A DNA stretch of 64,000 bases from Myxococcus hansupus. Its GTDB lineage: Bacteria > Myxococcota > Myxococcia > Myxococcales > Myxococcaceae. A program made the translations under genes and the position numbers. Shown here in pieces: positions 53,309 to 62,076 of the stretch. Position 1 is the first letter of the stretch. Each line of letters begins with the position of its first letter. The stretch lies in NCBI RefSeq assembly GCF_000280925.3, contig NZ_CP012109.1, positions 7,026,501 through 7,090,500 of the forward strand, read 5' to 3'. The notes beneath the pieces are model-generated. The model was not told the DNA's origin, ran no database searches, and saw only the letters and a list, made by a program, of their open reading frames with translations.

Positions 53309-54112
53309 TCACTGCGACAGCGGCGCTCGGCCCTCCGGGATGACGAGCGGACCGGGCGAGCCCGGCCACTCCACGACCTGCACCCGCAATCCGAAGACAC
53401 GGGCCACCAGCTCGGGCGACAGCACCTGCGCCGGCGAGCCCAACTGCACCACCCGGCCCTCCGCGAGCACCGCCATCCGGTGCGCGTAACGCGCCGCGAG
53501 GTTGAGGTCGTGCAACACGGCCAGCACCGCCCCGCCCTCCTGCGCGAAGCGCGTCGCCGCCTCCAACACGAGGTGCTGGTGCGACAAATCCAGGCTCGCC
53601 GTCGGCTCGTCCAGCAGCAGATAGCGGTGCCCGGACTCCACCGGCTCGGAGAGCTGGGCCAGCACCCGCGAGAGCTGCACGCGCTGCCGCTCACCACCCG
53701 ACAACGTGAGATACGAGCGCGACGCGAGATGCCGCGTGTCCGTGGCATCGAGCGCCGCCACCGCCGCCGCCAGGTCCGCGCTGCCCTCCTGACGACTCGC
53801 GTGGGGACTGCGGCCCAGCAGCGCCACCTCCAGCGCCGTGAAGCCAAAGCCCAGGGACGACTCCTGGGGGAGCACCCCCAGCCGCCGCGCCCGGTCACGA
53901 GGCCGCCACCGCTCCAGGGGAATGCCCTCCATGAGCACCTCCCCCGTCGAACAGCGCAGCTCGCCCGTCATCGCCGACAGCAGCGTGGACTTGCCGGCGC
54001 CGTTGGGGCCCACCACGGCCAGCACCTCGCCGGGTTGGACGGACAGGTCCATGGGCCCCAGCGTGCGGCCCCGGCCGCGCCACACCTCGATTCCGCGAAC
54101 CTCCAGACTCAT
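53309..54112 (-). CDS. hmuV: Haem ABC transporter ATP-binding protein HmuV
   Basis: The 267-residue ATPase has Walker A GPNGAGKST, a Q loop (VLPQESSLGF), the ABC signature LSGGERQRVQ, Walker B YLLLDEPTASLD and the switch His in VLHDLNLAARYA, the typical FecCD/HmuV subtype. It energises haem import through HmuU. ATG 54112 overlaps the hmuU stop (ATGA). It is the last gene of the haem operon. Confidence 0.93.
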   Translation of the reverse strand: MSLEVRGIEVWRGRGRTLGPMDLSVQPGEVLAVVGPNGAGKSTLLSAMTGELRCSTGEVLMEGIPLERWRPRDRARRLGVLPQESSLGFGFTALEVALLGRSPHASRQEGSADLAAAVAALDATDTRHLASRSYLTLSGGERQRVQLSRVLAQLSEPVESGHRYLLLDEPTASLDLSHQHLVLEAATRFAQEGGAVLAVLHDLNLAARYAHRMAVLAEGRVVQLGSPAQVLSPELVARVFGLRVQVVEWPGSPGPLVIPEGRAPLSQ

Positions 54113-55197
54113 GAGGCCCCCTTGCGCGACAAGAGCGCGATGAAGACAGGCACGCCCAACACGGACGTGAGCGCGCCCACGGGCAGCTCCGCGGGGATGG
54201 CCGCCGTGCGCGCCAGCAGGTCCGCGCCCACCAGCAGCGAGGCCCCCAGGAGCGCCGAAGCGCCCAGCAGGCGCCGGTGGTCCGGCCCCAGCGCCAGCCG
54301 TAGCAACGCGGGCACCAGCAGGCCCACGAAGCCAATGACGCCGGACACGGACACCGCGGCGCCCACGCCCAGCGCGGCGGAGAGGATGAGGCGGCGCTTG
54401 AGCCGCTCCACGTCCACGCCCAGGTGCCACGCCTCCCGCTCTCCGAGCAGCAGCAGGTTCAACGTGCGCGCCTCCCGCAGCAACAAGGCCAGCGCCACGA
54501 GCAACGGCACGGTGGCCGCGCCCACCACCTGCCACGACGCACCGCCCAGGCTGCCCCAGCTCCAGAAGGTGATGGAGCGCAACTGCGCGTCCGACGCCAA
54601 CTGCGTGAGGAGCCCGATGCCCGCGCCCGCGCCCGCGCTGACGGCGACACCCGCCAGGAGGATGCGGGCCGTCTCGGTGCGCCCCCCGCCCGCGCCCAAC
54701 CGATGCGCGAGCAGGGTCGCCCCCAGGGCGCCCAGGAAGGCCGCCAAGGGCACCGCCAAGAGCCGCAGCGGGCCCAGGTGGGCGCTGAGGGCGACATCCA
54801 TGACGATGGCCGTCACCGCCCCCAGCGCCGCGCCGCTGGAGGTGCCGAGCAGGCCCGGCTCCACCAGCGGATTGCGGAACAACGCCTGGAGCGCGGCACC
54901 ACAGGTGGCCAGAACCGCGCCCACCATGATGCCGAGCGCCACGCGCGGCAGGCGGATGGACCACAACACCGCCTGCTGCACGGACTCGAGCTTGTGCCCG
55001 ATATCCAGGCCCACCAGGTCCAACACACTGCCCGCCAATGCCAGCGGTGGCACTGACACCGCGCCCACGGCGAGCGACAGGAGCACGACCCCCAAAAGCA
55101 GCAGCGTCAACGGCAGCCACGGACGCGGGGCCACCGATTGGACGTGCTCCTTCGAAGGGTACGTGGCGGAGACGGGCGCAATCCCCGATGCACTCAT
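54109..55197 (-). CDS. hmuU: Haem ABC transporter permease HmuU
   Basis: The 362-residue FecCD-family permease has about ten membrane helices and family motifs (SIRLPRVALGIMVGAVLATCG, GLLGTSSGAALG, SGVIGFVGLLVPALLRLALG, GALTSVLGVPVFIALL). It forms the inner-membrane haem channel with HmuV and receives haem from HmuT. It overlaps hmuT upstream and hmuV downstream by 4 bp each. Confidence 0.93.
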   Translation of the reverse strand: MSASGIAPVSATYPSKEHVQSVAPRPWLPLTLLLLGVVLLSLAVGAVSVPPLALAGSVLDLVGLDIGHKLESVQQAVLWSIRLPRVALGIMVGAVLATCGAALQALFRNPLVEPGLLGTSSGAALGAVTAIVMDVALSAHLGPLRLLAVPLAAFLGALGATLLAHRLGAGGGRTETARILLAGVAVSAGAGAGIGLLTQLASDAQLRSITFWSWGSLGGASWQVVGAATVPLLVALALLLREARTLNLLLLGEREAWHLGVDVERLKRRLILSAALGVGAAVSVSGVIGFVGLLVPALLRLALGPDHRRLLGASALLGASLLVGADLLARTAAIPAELPVGALTSVLGVPVFIALLSRKGAS

Positions 55198-56090
55198 TTG
55201 CCGCCCCGAGCCGGGGCGACGAACCCATCCTGCAAGCGGCTCACGGCCTGCCCCAGGTGGGGTCCCAGGCCCATGAAGTGGACGTCATCCACGGTGATGA
55301 GGCGCCAGCCCTTCACCTGCGACAGGCCCGGCGTGCGCGCCAGACCGGCCTCCCCGCCCATCGGCTCCAGGGAGCTTGCAGGCATGAGGATGAAGTCCGG
55401 CGCGGCCTCGATGACCGCCTCGGCCGTCAGCGGCTTGTGGCCACCGTAGCCGGCGATGGCATTCACGCCACCCGCCAGCGTGACGAGCTCACCCGCCGCC
55501 GTGCCCGCGCCCGCCACCATGAGGACGTTGGCGCCGCGCGCATACAGGCCCAGCACGCGCGGCGGCTTCGCGTCCTTGCGCGCCGCGGTGCGCTCGGTGG
55601 CCTTGCGCAGGTCCACGTCGAGCTGCTTCACCAGCGCCTCACCCTGCTCCGCCTTGCCCAGGTGCTTGGCGAGCGTCCGGATGCGCTCGCGGGTGGCCTC
55701 GACGGTGGGCTTGTTCGACAGCACCACCACGTCCACGCCCGCGGCCTTGAGCTGCTCGAGCACGCCCGGCGGACCGGCCTCTTCCGAGGCCAAGAGCCGC
55801 GTCGTGCCCAGCGCGATGATGGCCTCCGCCGAGAGCGCCCGCTGGTAGCCCACCTTGGGCATCTTCCGGGCGGCCTCCAGCGCGAGGCTGGTGTCGTCCA
55901 CGCCCACCACCTGCCCGCCAACGCCCAGGGCGAAGACGGTTTCAGTGACAGCGGGGCCAATGGTCACCAGCTTGCCCACGCTGACCGGCGCCGTGGCGGC
56001 GGCCTGGGGCTTCGCGGGCGCGGGCGCCGCCGCGTGCGACAGCGAGGCCACCGCCAGGAAGACCGCCGACACTCCGCGCGCGCGGACCAT
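55194..56090 (-). CDS. hmuT: Periplasmic haem-binding protein HmuT
   Basis: The 298-residue type III periplasmic binding protein has a signal peptide (VSAVFLAVASLSHAAA) and the landmarks RLVTIGPAVTE-like LVTIGPAVTETVFALG, VVGVDDTS, KVGYQRALSAEAIIAL, PDFILMPASSLE and TPGLSQVKGWRLITVDD. It delivers haem to HmuU. ATG 56090 follows AGGAGG; GTG 56093 is an alternative. The start overlaps the hmuS stop. Confidence 0.9.
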   Translation of the reverse strand: MVRARGVSAVFLAVASLSHAAAPAPAKPQAAATAPVSVGKLVTIGPAVTETVFALGVGGQVVGVDDTSLALEAARKMPKVGYQRALSAEAIIALGTTRLLASEEAGPPGVLEQLKAAGVDVVVLSNKPTVEATRERIRTLAKHLGKAEQGEALVKQLDVDLRKATERTAARKDAKPPRVLGLYARGANVLMVAGAGTAAGELVTLAGGVNAIAGYGGHKPLTAEAVIEAAPDFILMPASSLEPMGGEAGLARTPGLSQVKGWRLITVDDVHFMGLGPHLGQAVSRLQDGFVAPARGGK

Positions 56091-57184
56091 CACGCCACCT
56101 CCTGCGCGGGAATGGCCTTGGCCAGCTCCTCCGCCAGGGCGCGCCACTCGGGCGACTCGGCCTGACCGGGCTTCCGCTTGCCGAAGATGAGCGCGATGTT
56201 CTCACCGGCCTCGTCGAACAGCTCCACCGACGTGACGACGCCGTCCCGCGTGGGCTTGCGCACCACCCACGCCGAGTGGACGTTGTCCGCGCGGACGTGG
56301 AGGTTGAAGGCCGGGTCCAGCACGTTCATCCACGGGCCCATCGCCTTCACATTCTTCACCGGGCCGGTGTGAATCTGGATGCAGCCCGGGTTGCCCACGA
56401 AAATCATGATGGGCAGCTCCGCCGCGGACGCCTTCTCCAGCACCCACGTCAGCGCGGACGGCGCCACCGCGGTGGTCAGCTCCGGCTGCGCCAGCCGGAG
56501 CGCCTGGGTGCGCGCCACGCCGAAGCGGTTCAGCAGCATGAAGAACTCGTGCGTGTCCTGCAGCGCACGCCAGCCCTCGCGCAGACCGTTGGCGTCAATC
56601 TCACTGTCCGGCTTCGGGGCCGCGGGGGCCTTGGCCGGAACGATGTCCAACACGGGCGACTGCTCCGTGTGCGTGAACTCCTTCACCAGCGCGTCGAAGG
56701 TCTCCTCGCGACCGGCCTCCTCCACGTAAATCTTGTGGATGGCCATGCCCGACGCGTCGAAGAACTGGAGGCTGCGACGGATGCCGTCACCGTGCGGCTC
56801 GCGGAGGGCGAAGCCGAACGTCCACCGCGAGAAGAACAGGCGCAGGTCGATTTCCTCGTCCAGCACCAGTCCCTGCTTGCCGTGGAGTTCGATGTTGCGC
56901 CACGTGCCGCGCTTCTCGTGCACGGCGTGGGCGTTGCGGGTGAGGGACATCACCCGGCCCAGCGATTCGAAGCGGGGCAGGAGTGCGTCGAGCCGGAGGT
57001 CCAGCCGGACGACAGTCTCGCCCAGGCCGGTTGCGAGCAATTGCGCCTCACTGACCCCCAGTTGCTCCGCGGCGTCGCGGATGCGGGTACGGGGCTGCTC
57101 CTCACGCAGGGTCTGCCAGCGCTGGCGCAGGCGGGAGGGCTCGGAGACGGATTCGGAGTTCGCGGTCTGAATCATGTTGGACAC
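56090..57184 (-). CDS. hmuS: Haem-degrading/haem-handling protein HmuS
   Basis: The 364-residue cytoplasmic protein has two repeated HemS/HmuS halves (LGRVMSLTRNAHAVHEKRG and the Cys-containing IFVGNPGCIQIHTGPVKNV, with NLHVRADNVHSAWVVRKP), the fold of ChuS/HmuS/HemS proteins that accept imported haem and help release iron. It lies between hmuY and hmuT in the same operon, 18 bp after hmuY. GTG 57184 or ATG 57175 start; neither has a Shine-Dalgarno sequence. Confidence 0.92.
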   Translation of the reverse strand: MSNMIQTANSESVSEPSRLRQRWQTLREEQPRTRIRDAAEQLGVSEAQLLATGLGETVVRLDLRLDALLPRFESLGRVMSLTRNAHAVHEKRGTWRNIELHGKQGLVLDEEIDLRLFFSRWTFGFALREPHGDGIRRSLQFFDASGMAIHKIYVEEAGREETFDALVKEFTHTEQSPVLDIVPAKAPAAPKPDSEIDANGLREGWRALQDTHEFFMLLNRFGVARTQALRLAQPELTTAVAPSALTWVLEKASAAELPIMIFVGNPGCIQIHTGPVKNVKAMGPWMNVLDPAFNLHVRADNVHSAWVVRKPTRDGVVTSVELFDEAGENIALIFGKRKPGQAESPEWRALAEELAKAIPAQEVA

Positions 57185-57202
57185 CAGGAGAAGGGAAACT
57201 GC

Positions 57203-57907
57203 TCAGTGCGCGGACGGCTGCGCGACAGCGCTACCGCCCGAGGTGGGACCGGGCACCTTCGCCCAGCGGAACGACAACATCCCGGGAGTGCCGGCGTCGT
57301 CGTAGTAGGACTGCATCGCAATCTTGAAGTAGGCGCCCTCGTCCGAACGAACGACGTAAACGTTGCGGCGCGCGGAGAGCGCATGCGTCGACAAGTCGTA
57401 CACGTACCAGCCGTCGCCCACGTTGAAGGCGCTGTCCGGGTCCTCGCCGCGGTCCGGGCCGTCCTCGGCGTCCGCGACGTAGCCATCCGCGGGCGCCTGC
57501 GTCACCTGCGCGAAGTCCGTCTCGGTGAGCACCGCCACGGCCACGTTGCCGCTGCCGCTCACGCCGCCCCGAGACAGGATGTTGAAGCGCTGGAAGGCCA
57601 CGTCCCAGGCGGCGTCCGTCGTCTTGCTGACCTGCGTGCCATTGTCCAGGTCCAGGCCAATCCACTCCGCGCTGCTCGTGGCGTTCACCGTGGTGGTGTA
57701 CGAGCCGTCGCCGTTGGACACGTGCGTGATGTGCGTGCCGTTCACCGGCGCGTTCTCGTCCGGGTTCTGGGGGTCGTTCGGGTCCGGGTTCTGCGTGTCA
57801 TCGGGCGGCAGCGAGAGGTCGTCGCCACAAGCGGACAGCGAGCCGGCCAGCAGCAGGGCGGCGGCGGCGCGGCCCAGGAACGAGGAACGGGAAGCGAAGC
57901 GGGACAT
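57203..57907 (-). CDS. hmuY: HmuY-family haem-binding lipoprotein
   Basis: The 234-residue lipoprotein (ALLLAGSLSAC, Cys about 27) has an Asp/Pro/Asn-rich linker and a beta-rich HmuY domain (DAAWDVAFQRFNILSRGGVSG, WYVYDLSTHALSARRNVYVV, KIAMQSYYDDAGTPG). HmuY proteins capture haem at the cell surface and pass it to HmuR. AAGGAG eight bases before ATG 57907 fixes the start; hmuR ends 39 bp upstream. Confidence 0.9.
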   Translation of the reverse strand: MSRFASRSSFLGRAAAALLLAGSLSACGDDLSLPPDDTQNPDPNDPQNPDENAPVNGTHITHVSNGDGSYTTTVNATSSAEWIGLDLDNGTQVSKTTDAAWDVAFQRFNILSRGGVSGSGNVAVAVLTETDFAQVTQAPADGYVADAEDGPDRGEDPDSAFNVGDGWYVYDLSTHALSARRNVYVVRSDEGAYFKIAMQSYYDDAGTPGMLSFRWAKVPGPTSGGSAVAQPSAH

Positions 57908-57946
57908 GGTGACTCCTTGGAGAGGGGTTGAGGAAAGAAGGCGGCG

Positions 57947-60043
57947 TCAGAGCCGCGCGGAGATGCCGGCCTGGATGGCGCGCGGCGGAATGGGGAGGTC
58001 GGAGGGGTTGCCCGCGTTCGCGAGGTTGGTGCCCAGCACGAAGAACTGGAGCTCCTCGCGCATGCGCCAGCCCACGCGGGCATCCACGGTGAGGTAGCTG
58101 CTGGACTGGTACGGGTTGGCGATGCCGTCACCGTCCGTGTCCGGATAGAAGGGCCGCGGCCCCACGAGCGCGCCGCGCACCCAGGCCTCCAGGCCCGATA
58201 CGCGGTGACGCCACGAGGCCTGCGCCGTGAGGCGGTGACGCGCCTGGCCCTCCAGCGCCAGCCCCGTGTCCTCCGAACGACCGTCGGTGAGCGAGTAGCC
58301 CAGCTCCGCGGAGATGCGCCCGGGGAGCTGCTGACGCACGCCCACCTCACCGCCGCGCACGCGCGCCCGGTCGATGTTCACGTAGGTGAAGATCTGCTGC
58401 GGACCGACCATCTCCGTGGAGACGCCAATCATGTCGGTCAGGTTGTGCTGGAAGGCGCTCACCCAGAAGAGCGAGGACTCACCGGGCTTCACCTCCACCG
58501 ACATGTTGAAGCTGCGCGAGCGCTCCGGACGCAGGTCGCGGTTGCCGCGCACCATGTAACCGACGGTGGGGTTCTCGAAGTCGAGCAGCATCTCCTGGAA
58601 GCCCGGCGCCCGGAACGCCCAGCCGTAGCTGCCGCGCAGCGTGAGCCAGGAGACGGGGTCCATGCGCGCCGCGAGGCGGGGCGTCAGCGCCGTGCCGAAC
58701 TGCGTGTCCGTGTCCACGCGCGCGCCCGGCACCAGCGTCAGCTTCAGGCGCGGCACCAGCGTCCAGGTGTCCTGCACGTAGAGCGACGCGCGGGCGCGCT
58801 GGCCAATGCCGTCCTCGCCCAGGCGGTCCGCCCGGAGCCACTCGCCCAGGAACTCCACGCCCGCGACGAAGGCGTGGGTTCCGCCCAGCTTCGCGTCGAG
58901 CTGCGCGCCCAGGCGGCCCTGCTGCTCGCGCGTGTCCTCGATGGTGTCCAGCGCGTTGGAGCGGCGCTGATCTCTCAGGTAGCGGCGGTTGAACCACGCA
59001 TACGCCCCGTCCACGCGCAGCTTCGCGTTGTCGGACAGCGTCCACGTGGGCGACAAGCGCGTGGAAATCGAATCGTCGCGGCTCGCCCGGTCAAAGATGG
59101 CGCCCGTCACGCCCACGTCCACGCCGCGCTGCACGCGCCGCGCATAGGTGGCATTGGCCTGCAGCGCCGCGCCGTCGCTCATGCGCAAATCGCCGCCCGC
59201 GGAGGCGTCGATGCCGTCCAGACTGCTGCCTGTGGTGCCGATGCTCGCCGGGTCCAGGTGGTACGCGTCGCGCCGGGCGAGGCCGCCGCTCAGCCGCAGG
59301 CCCCAGTCCTCCCCCTTCGCCTCACCGGTGGCGTCCAGCTCCAGCCGCTGCATGGAGCCGTAGGAGGCGCGCAGCTCGGCGCCCAGCGGACGGCGCGCGC
59401 GCCGGGTGATGAGGTTCACCACGCCGGCCACCGCGTCACTGCCGTAGAGGACCGACGAGGGGCCCTTCACGATTTCGACCTGCTCGATGTCCTCGGTGGA
59501 CAGGCGCGACAGGTCCACGCTGCCGGCCACGCGGCCCGCGACGCGCTCACCGTCCACCAGCACCAGCACGTACTCCGGAGCCAGGCCCTGGAGCTGCACC
59601 GTGGCGCCCGCGAAGGTCTGCGTCACCTGGAGCCCGGGATGCGCGGCCAGCAGCTCCGACGCGTCACGCGCTCCGCTCGCCAGGATGTCCGAACGGGTGA
59701 TGACCTCCGTGGCCACCGCCGAGTCCTCGAGCCGCTCAGGCGAACGCGACGCCGTCACCACCGTGCGCGCTTCGGGGACATCCAGCGCGTCGGACTCCGC
59801 GCCTCCCGCGCCGGGAGGCACCTCCCGCACCTCGGCGCCCACCGCCTGTTCGCCGGGAGGAACGTCTTGAGCGGCCGCCGCCGGCACCTGCTCGCCGGCC
59901 GGGGCGTCCTGCACGCCAGGCGAGGCCTCCTCGGCGGAAACCTCGCGAACCGTCACCTCACTGGCCGGCGCTTCACTGCCACTGCCCCACGCCGACCAAG
60001 GCATGGCACAGGCCACGAAGAGCAAACACCCACGCCACGACAT
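57947..60043 (-). CDS. hmuR: TonB-dependent haem receptor HmuR
   Basis: The 698-residue protein has a signal peptide, a ~70-residue Glu/Ala/Pro-rich linker (about 24-90), a TonB-box-like TVVTASRSPERLED, the plug domain (LLAAHPGLQV, LVLVDGERVAGRV, EIVKGPSSVLYGSDAVAGVVNLIT) and a 22-strand-type barrel ending in an aromatic-poor but typical strand (IQAGISARL). It imports haem across the outer membrane with energy from TonB. GGAGGA six bases before ATG 60043 fixes the start. It follows the com-like gene by 131 bp and shares its Fur-controlled promoter. Confidence 0.93.
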   Translation of the reverse strand: MSWRGCLLFVACAMPWSAWGSGSEAPASEVTVREVSAEEASPGVQDAPAGEQVPAAAAQDVPPGEQAVGAEVREVPPGAGGAESDALDVPEARTVVTASRSPERLEDSAVATEVITRSDILASGARDASELLAAHPGLQVTQTFAGATVQLQGLAPEYVLVLVDGERVAGRVAGSVDLSRLSTEDIEQVEIVKGPSSVLYGSDAVAGVVNLITRRARRPLGAELRASYGSMQRLELDATGEAKGEDWGLRLSGGLARRDAYHLDPASIGTTGSSLDGIDASAGGDLRMSDGAALQANATYARRVQRGVDVGVTGAIFDRASRDDSISTRLSPTWTLSDNAKLRVDGAYAWFNRRYLRDQRRSNALDTIEDTREQQGRLGAQLDAKLGGTHAFVAGVEFLGEWLRADRLGEDGIGQRARASLYVQDTWTLVPRLKLTLVPGARVDTDTQFGTALTPRLAARMDPVSWLTLRGSYGWAFRAPGFQEMLLDFENPTVGYMVRGNRDLRPERSRSFNMSVEVKPGESSLFWVSAFQHNLTDMIGVSTEMVGPQQIFTYVNIDRARVRGGEVGVRQQLPGRISAELGYSLTDGRSEDTGLALEGQARHRLTAQASWRHRVSGLEAWVRGALVGPRPFYPDTDGDGIANPYQSSSYLTVDARVGWRMREELQFFVLGTNLANAGNPSDLPIPPRAIQAGISARL

Positions 60044-60174
60044 GCTGCGTCCTCCGGCGCAAGGCCGGGGGCCTTTCGCGGAAGGCCCTGTAGGGCGCTG
60101 GGCTCAAAGGCCTCGGGCCGCAGGTAACAGACCTCACTGCACCCGGGACACACGACCGGGGAACGACTCACACG

Positions 60175-60360
60175 TCAGCGGCCGTGGCCACTCACCTGCG
60201 CACCCCCACCGCCCTCCGGCGGCGTCAGGGGCACCACCCGCGTCCGGTGACAACGGCGGCACTTCAACTCCACGCCCTCCGGCACGAGCCGCGCCAACAA
60301 GCTGCCGCACAGACAGCGCAGTTCCTCCGCCCCGCCTTCACTGTGGCAACCGTCGCGCAT
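60175..60360 (-). CDS. Small Com-like zinc-ribbon protein heading the haem operon
   Basis: This 61-residue protein has the pattern LRCLCGSLLAR...VELKCRRCHRT, i.e. C-x-C and C-x2-C pairs about 20 residues apart, as in the Com zinc-finger protein of phage Mu and its chromosomal relatives. ATG 60360 follows AGGAG at 5 bp; GTG 60363 also possible. It lies directly downstream of the Fur box and before hmuR, so it should be induced by iron lack. In proteobacteria a different small protein (HemP/HmuP) often sits in this place and activates the receptor gene; a similar role here is speculation. Confidence 0.75.
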   Translation of the reverse strand: MRDGCHSEGGAEELRCLCGSLLARLVPEGVELKCRRCHRTRVVPLTPPEGGGGAQVSGHGR

Positions 60361-60394
60361 CACCGCTCCTGGCTCGAAACGGGAAGGACGATAT

Positions 60395-60409
60395 TGATAG
60401 TGATTCTCA
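60395..60409 (-). promoter_or_regulatory. Fur box upstream of the haem operon
   Basis: On the minus strand TGAGAATCACTATCA matches the 7-1-7 Fur site TGATAATNATTATCA at 12 of 14 positions. It lies about 35 bp before the com-like ATG in locally A+T-rich DNA, so iron-loaded Fur should repress the whole operon. Confidence 0.8.
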
Positions 60410-60523
60410 AAGTCAAACCTTTGGCGAAAAAACCGTCCCCATGCGAACGTCGGTGCGGTGGCAGGCGCCGCTCAGTGAACCCTGAGCGCGCGACAACCAC
60501 CCGGGTGGGACGGGTGGCGCCGC

Positions 60524-61162
60524 TCAGTGAACCTTGGGGCGCACGGAGGCCTCACGCGCGAGGCGGACCTTGGGCGTCACCATGCGGGCAACGCCCGAGT
60601 AGAGCTGGTCCTCGGTGTAGACCTTGCGCACGCGGCGGTGGGTGCCGGGGACGTAGGCGGGACCGGGCCGCTCCAGCCACTGGAGGATGCGGACCTCGCC
60701 GGAGTGGGCCATGGCGGTCAGCAGCTCCGGGGGGCACAGCTTGAGGTAGCGGCGCACCAGCGGCTTGAGCTTGCGGGAGAAGTTGCGCCCGAGCACGGCG
60801 TGGCGCCGGCCGGAGTGCAGCGTCCCGTCAAAGCGGCGCGACAGGTGGAACAGCTCGTGAATCACCGTCTCCACGCGGGCCTGGGCGGTGGAGCCCCGGA
60901 AGAAGAGGGGCCGCAGGGTGATGCAGTAGAGCATCCGCTTGCCCCGGATGCGGATGATGGGCTTGCGGCGTCCGGTGCGGTCGGTGCTCTTGCCGCCCCG
61001 GAAGCACAGGGGCTTCACGGTGCCCCGCGAGGCCCGGCGCGCCTCTCCGGCCACCACGAGGATGCGGCCCGCCTTCACATGCCCGAACTCCGGCATCTTC
61101 GCCGCGATGTCCCGGATGAGGGAGCGGAGCGTCTTGTTGAAGTTGGGGCGGCGTCGGGCCAC
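60524..61162 (-). CDS. Putative zinc metallopeptidase (HExxH)
   Basis: The 212-residue protein carries VIHELFHLSRRFDG, an HExxH zinc site, with a further His pair downstream (LHSGRRHAVLGRNF) that may give the third ligand, as in SprT-like proteases. The N-terminus is very basic (ARRRPNFNKTLRSLI) and there is no signal peptide, so it should be cytoplasmic and could contact nucleic acid. GTG 61162 is taken because TAGACT lies 11 nt upstream with no Shine-Dalgarno sequence; a longer frame from 61219 is possible. It is divergent from the LEA-type lipoprotein gene. Substrate unknown. Confidence 0.72.
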   Translation of the reverse strand: MARRRPNFNKTLRSLIRDIAAKMPEFGHVKAGRILVVAGEARRASRGTVKPLCFRGGKSTDRTGRRKPIIRIRGKRMLYCITLRPLFFRGSTAQARVETVIHELFHLSRRFDGTLHSGRRHAVLGRNFSRKLKPLVRRYLKLCPPELLTAMAHSGEVRILQWLERPGPAYVPGTHRRVRKVYTEDQLYSGVARMVTPKVRLAREASVRPKVH

Positions 61163-61230
61163 GGCTGGTGGACAGTCTAGCGGAAAAGACCTTGAGACGA
61201 CGTGCTGGGGTGGCCACATTGTCTAGCGTC

Positions 61231-62064
61231 ATGCGCTTGCCCTCGCCCATGTTCCGACTGGCCGTGGTGCTGTCCCTGTGTGCCGGGTGTGCTTCCGCCC
61301 CCGTCCGGCCCGCGGGTCCAGCCGTGCTCACCGCCCAGCAGACCCTCGTGTCCGCCCAGGGCCTCACGGACGCCACCCTGCGTTATCAGGCCCAGGTGGC
61401 CAGCCCCGCCAAGGGAGTGGTGGAGCGGGCGGACTACGAGCTCGTCGCCGACGGGCAGGTGGTGAAGACGGGCACGGCGAAGCTGGACGTGCCGCTCGAA
61501 CCCGGGGTCCCCGCGGACATCGCCTTCGAGGAGCGCGCGCCCTATGTGAAGAGCGCCCAGGATTTGACGCGGCTCAGTGAGCAGGGCGGCACCCTGCTCC
61601 TGGCGCTCCGGGGCACGCTGGTGGTGCGCACGGGCGGCGGCCACGAGGAGACGATTCCCTTCGCCGCCAGCCGCGCGGCGCGGGTGCCCAGGCTGCCCAT
61701 CGTCGTGGTGGAGGAGCTGGACGGGGCGCGCTACTCGGCCGAGGAGGTGCAGCTCAACCTCCGCCTGGGCGTGCGCAACCCCAACCCCTTCCCGCTCAAG
61801 CTGGAGGGCCTGACGTGGACGGCCACCGTGGCCGGCAAGACGCTGGACAGCGGCACGCTGGCGCAGGCGGACACCGTGGATGCGTCCGCCACGGGCGTCT
61901 ATCCGGTGGAGCTGACGGTGACGCCGGACACGTGGGGCCCGGAGGTGAAGGCGCTCATCGCCAAGGGGCTCTTGCCCTACGGCGTGACGGGGGAAGTCAC
62001 CGGGCCGCTGCTGCGGGTCCCCTACTCGCTGACGGGAGAGGTGAAGCTGAACGTCTCCCGGTAG
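61231..62064 (+). CDS. LEA type 2 (WHy-like) lipoprotein
   Basis: The 277-residue protein has a lipoprotein signal (VVLSLCAGC, Cys about 18) and two Ig-like LEA14/WHy-type units; the second shows the hallmark LNLRLGVRNPNPFPLKLEGLTW. Such domains are found in stress-related and envelope lipoproteins. ATG 61231 gives the correct signal peptide. It is followed 12 bp later by aat. Confidence 0.82.
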   Translation: MRLPSPMFRLAVVLSLCAGCASAPVRPAGPAVLTAQQTLVSAQGLTDATLRYQAQVASPAKGVVERADYELVADGQVVKTGTAKLDVPLEPGVPADIAFEERAPYVKSAQDLTRLSEQGGTLLLALRGTLVVRTGGGHEETIPFAASRAARVPRLPIVVVEELDGARYSAEEVQLNLRLGVRNPNPFPLKLEGLTWTATVAGKTLDSGTLAQADTVDASATGVYPVELTVTPDTWGPEVKALIAKGLLPYGVTGEVTGPLLRVPYSLTGEVKLNVSR

Positions 62065-62076
62065 AGTGGCGCGCCT

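Noticed and set aside
60044..60174. Possible cobalamin-type riboswitch before hmuR
   Set aside because: Some hairpins exist but no B12-box-like core was found, and haem/Fur control explains the operon.
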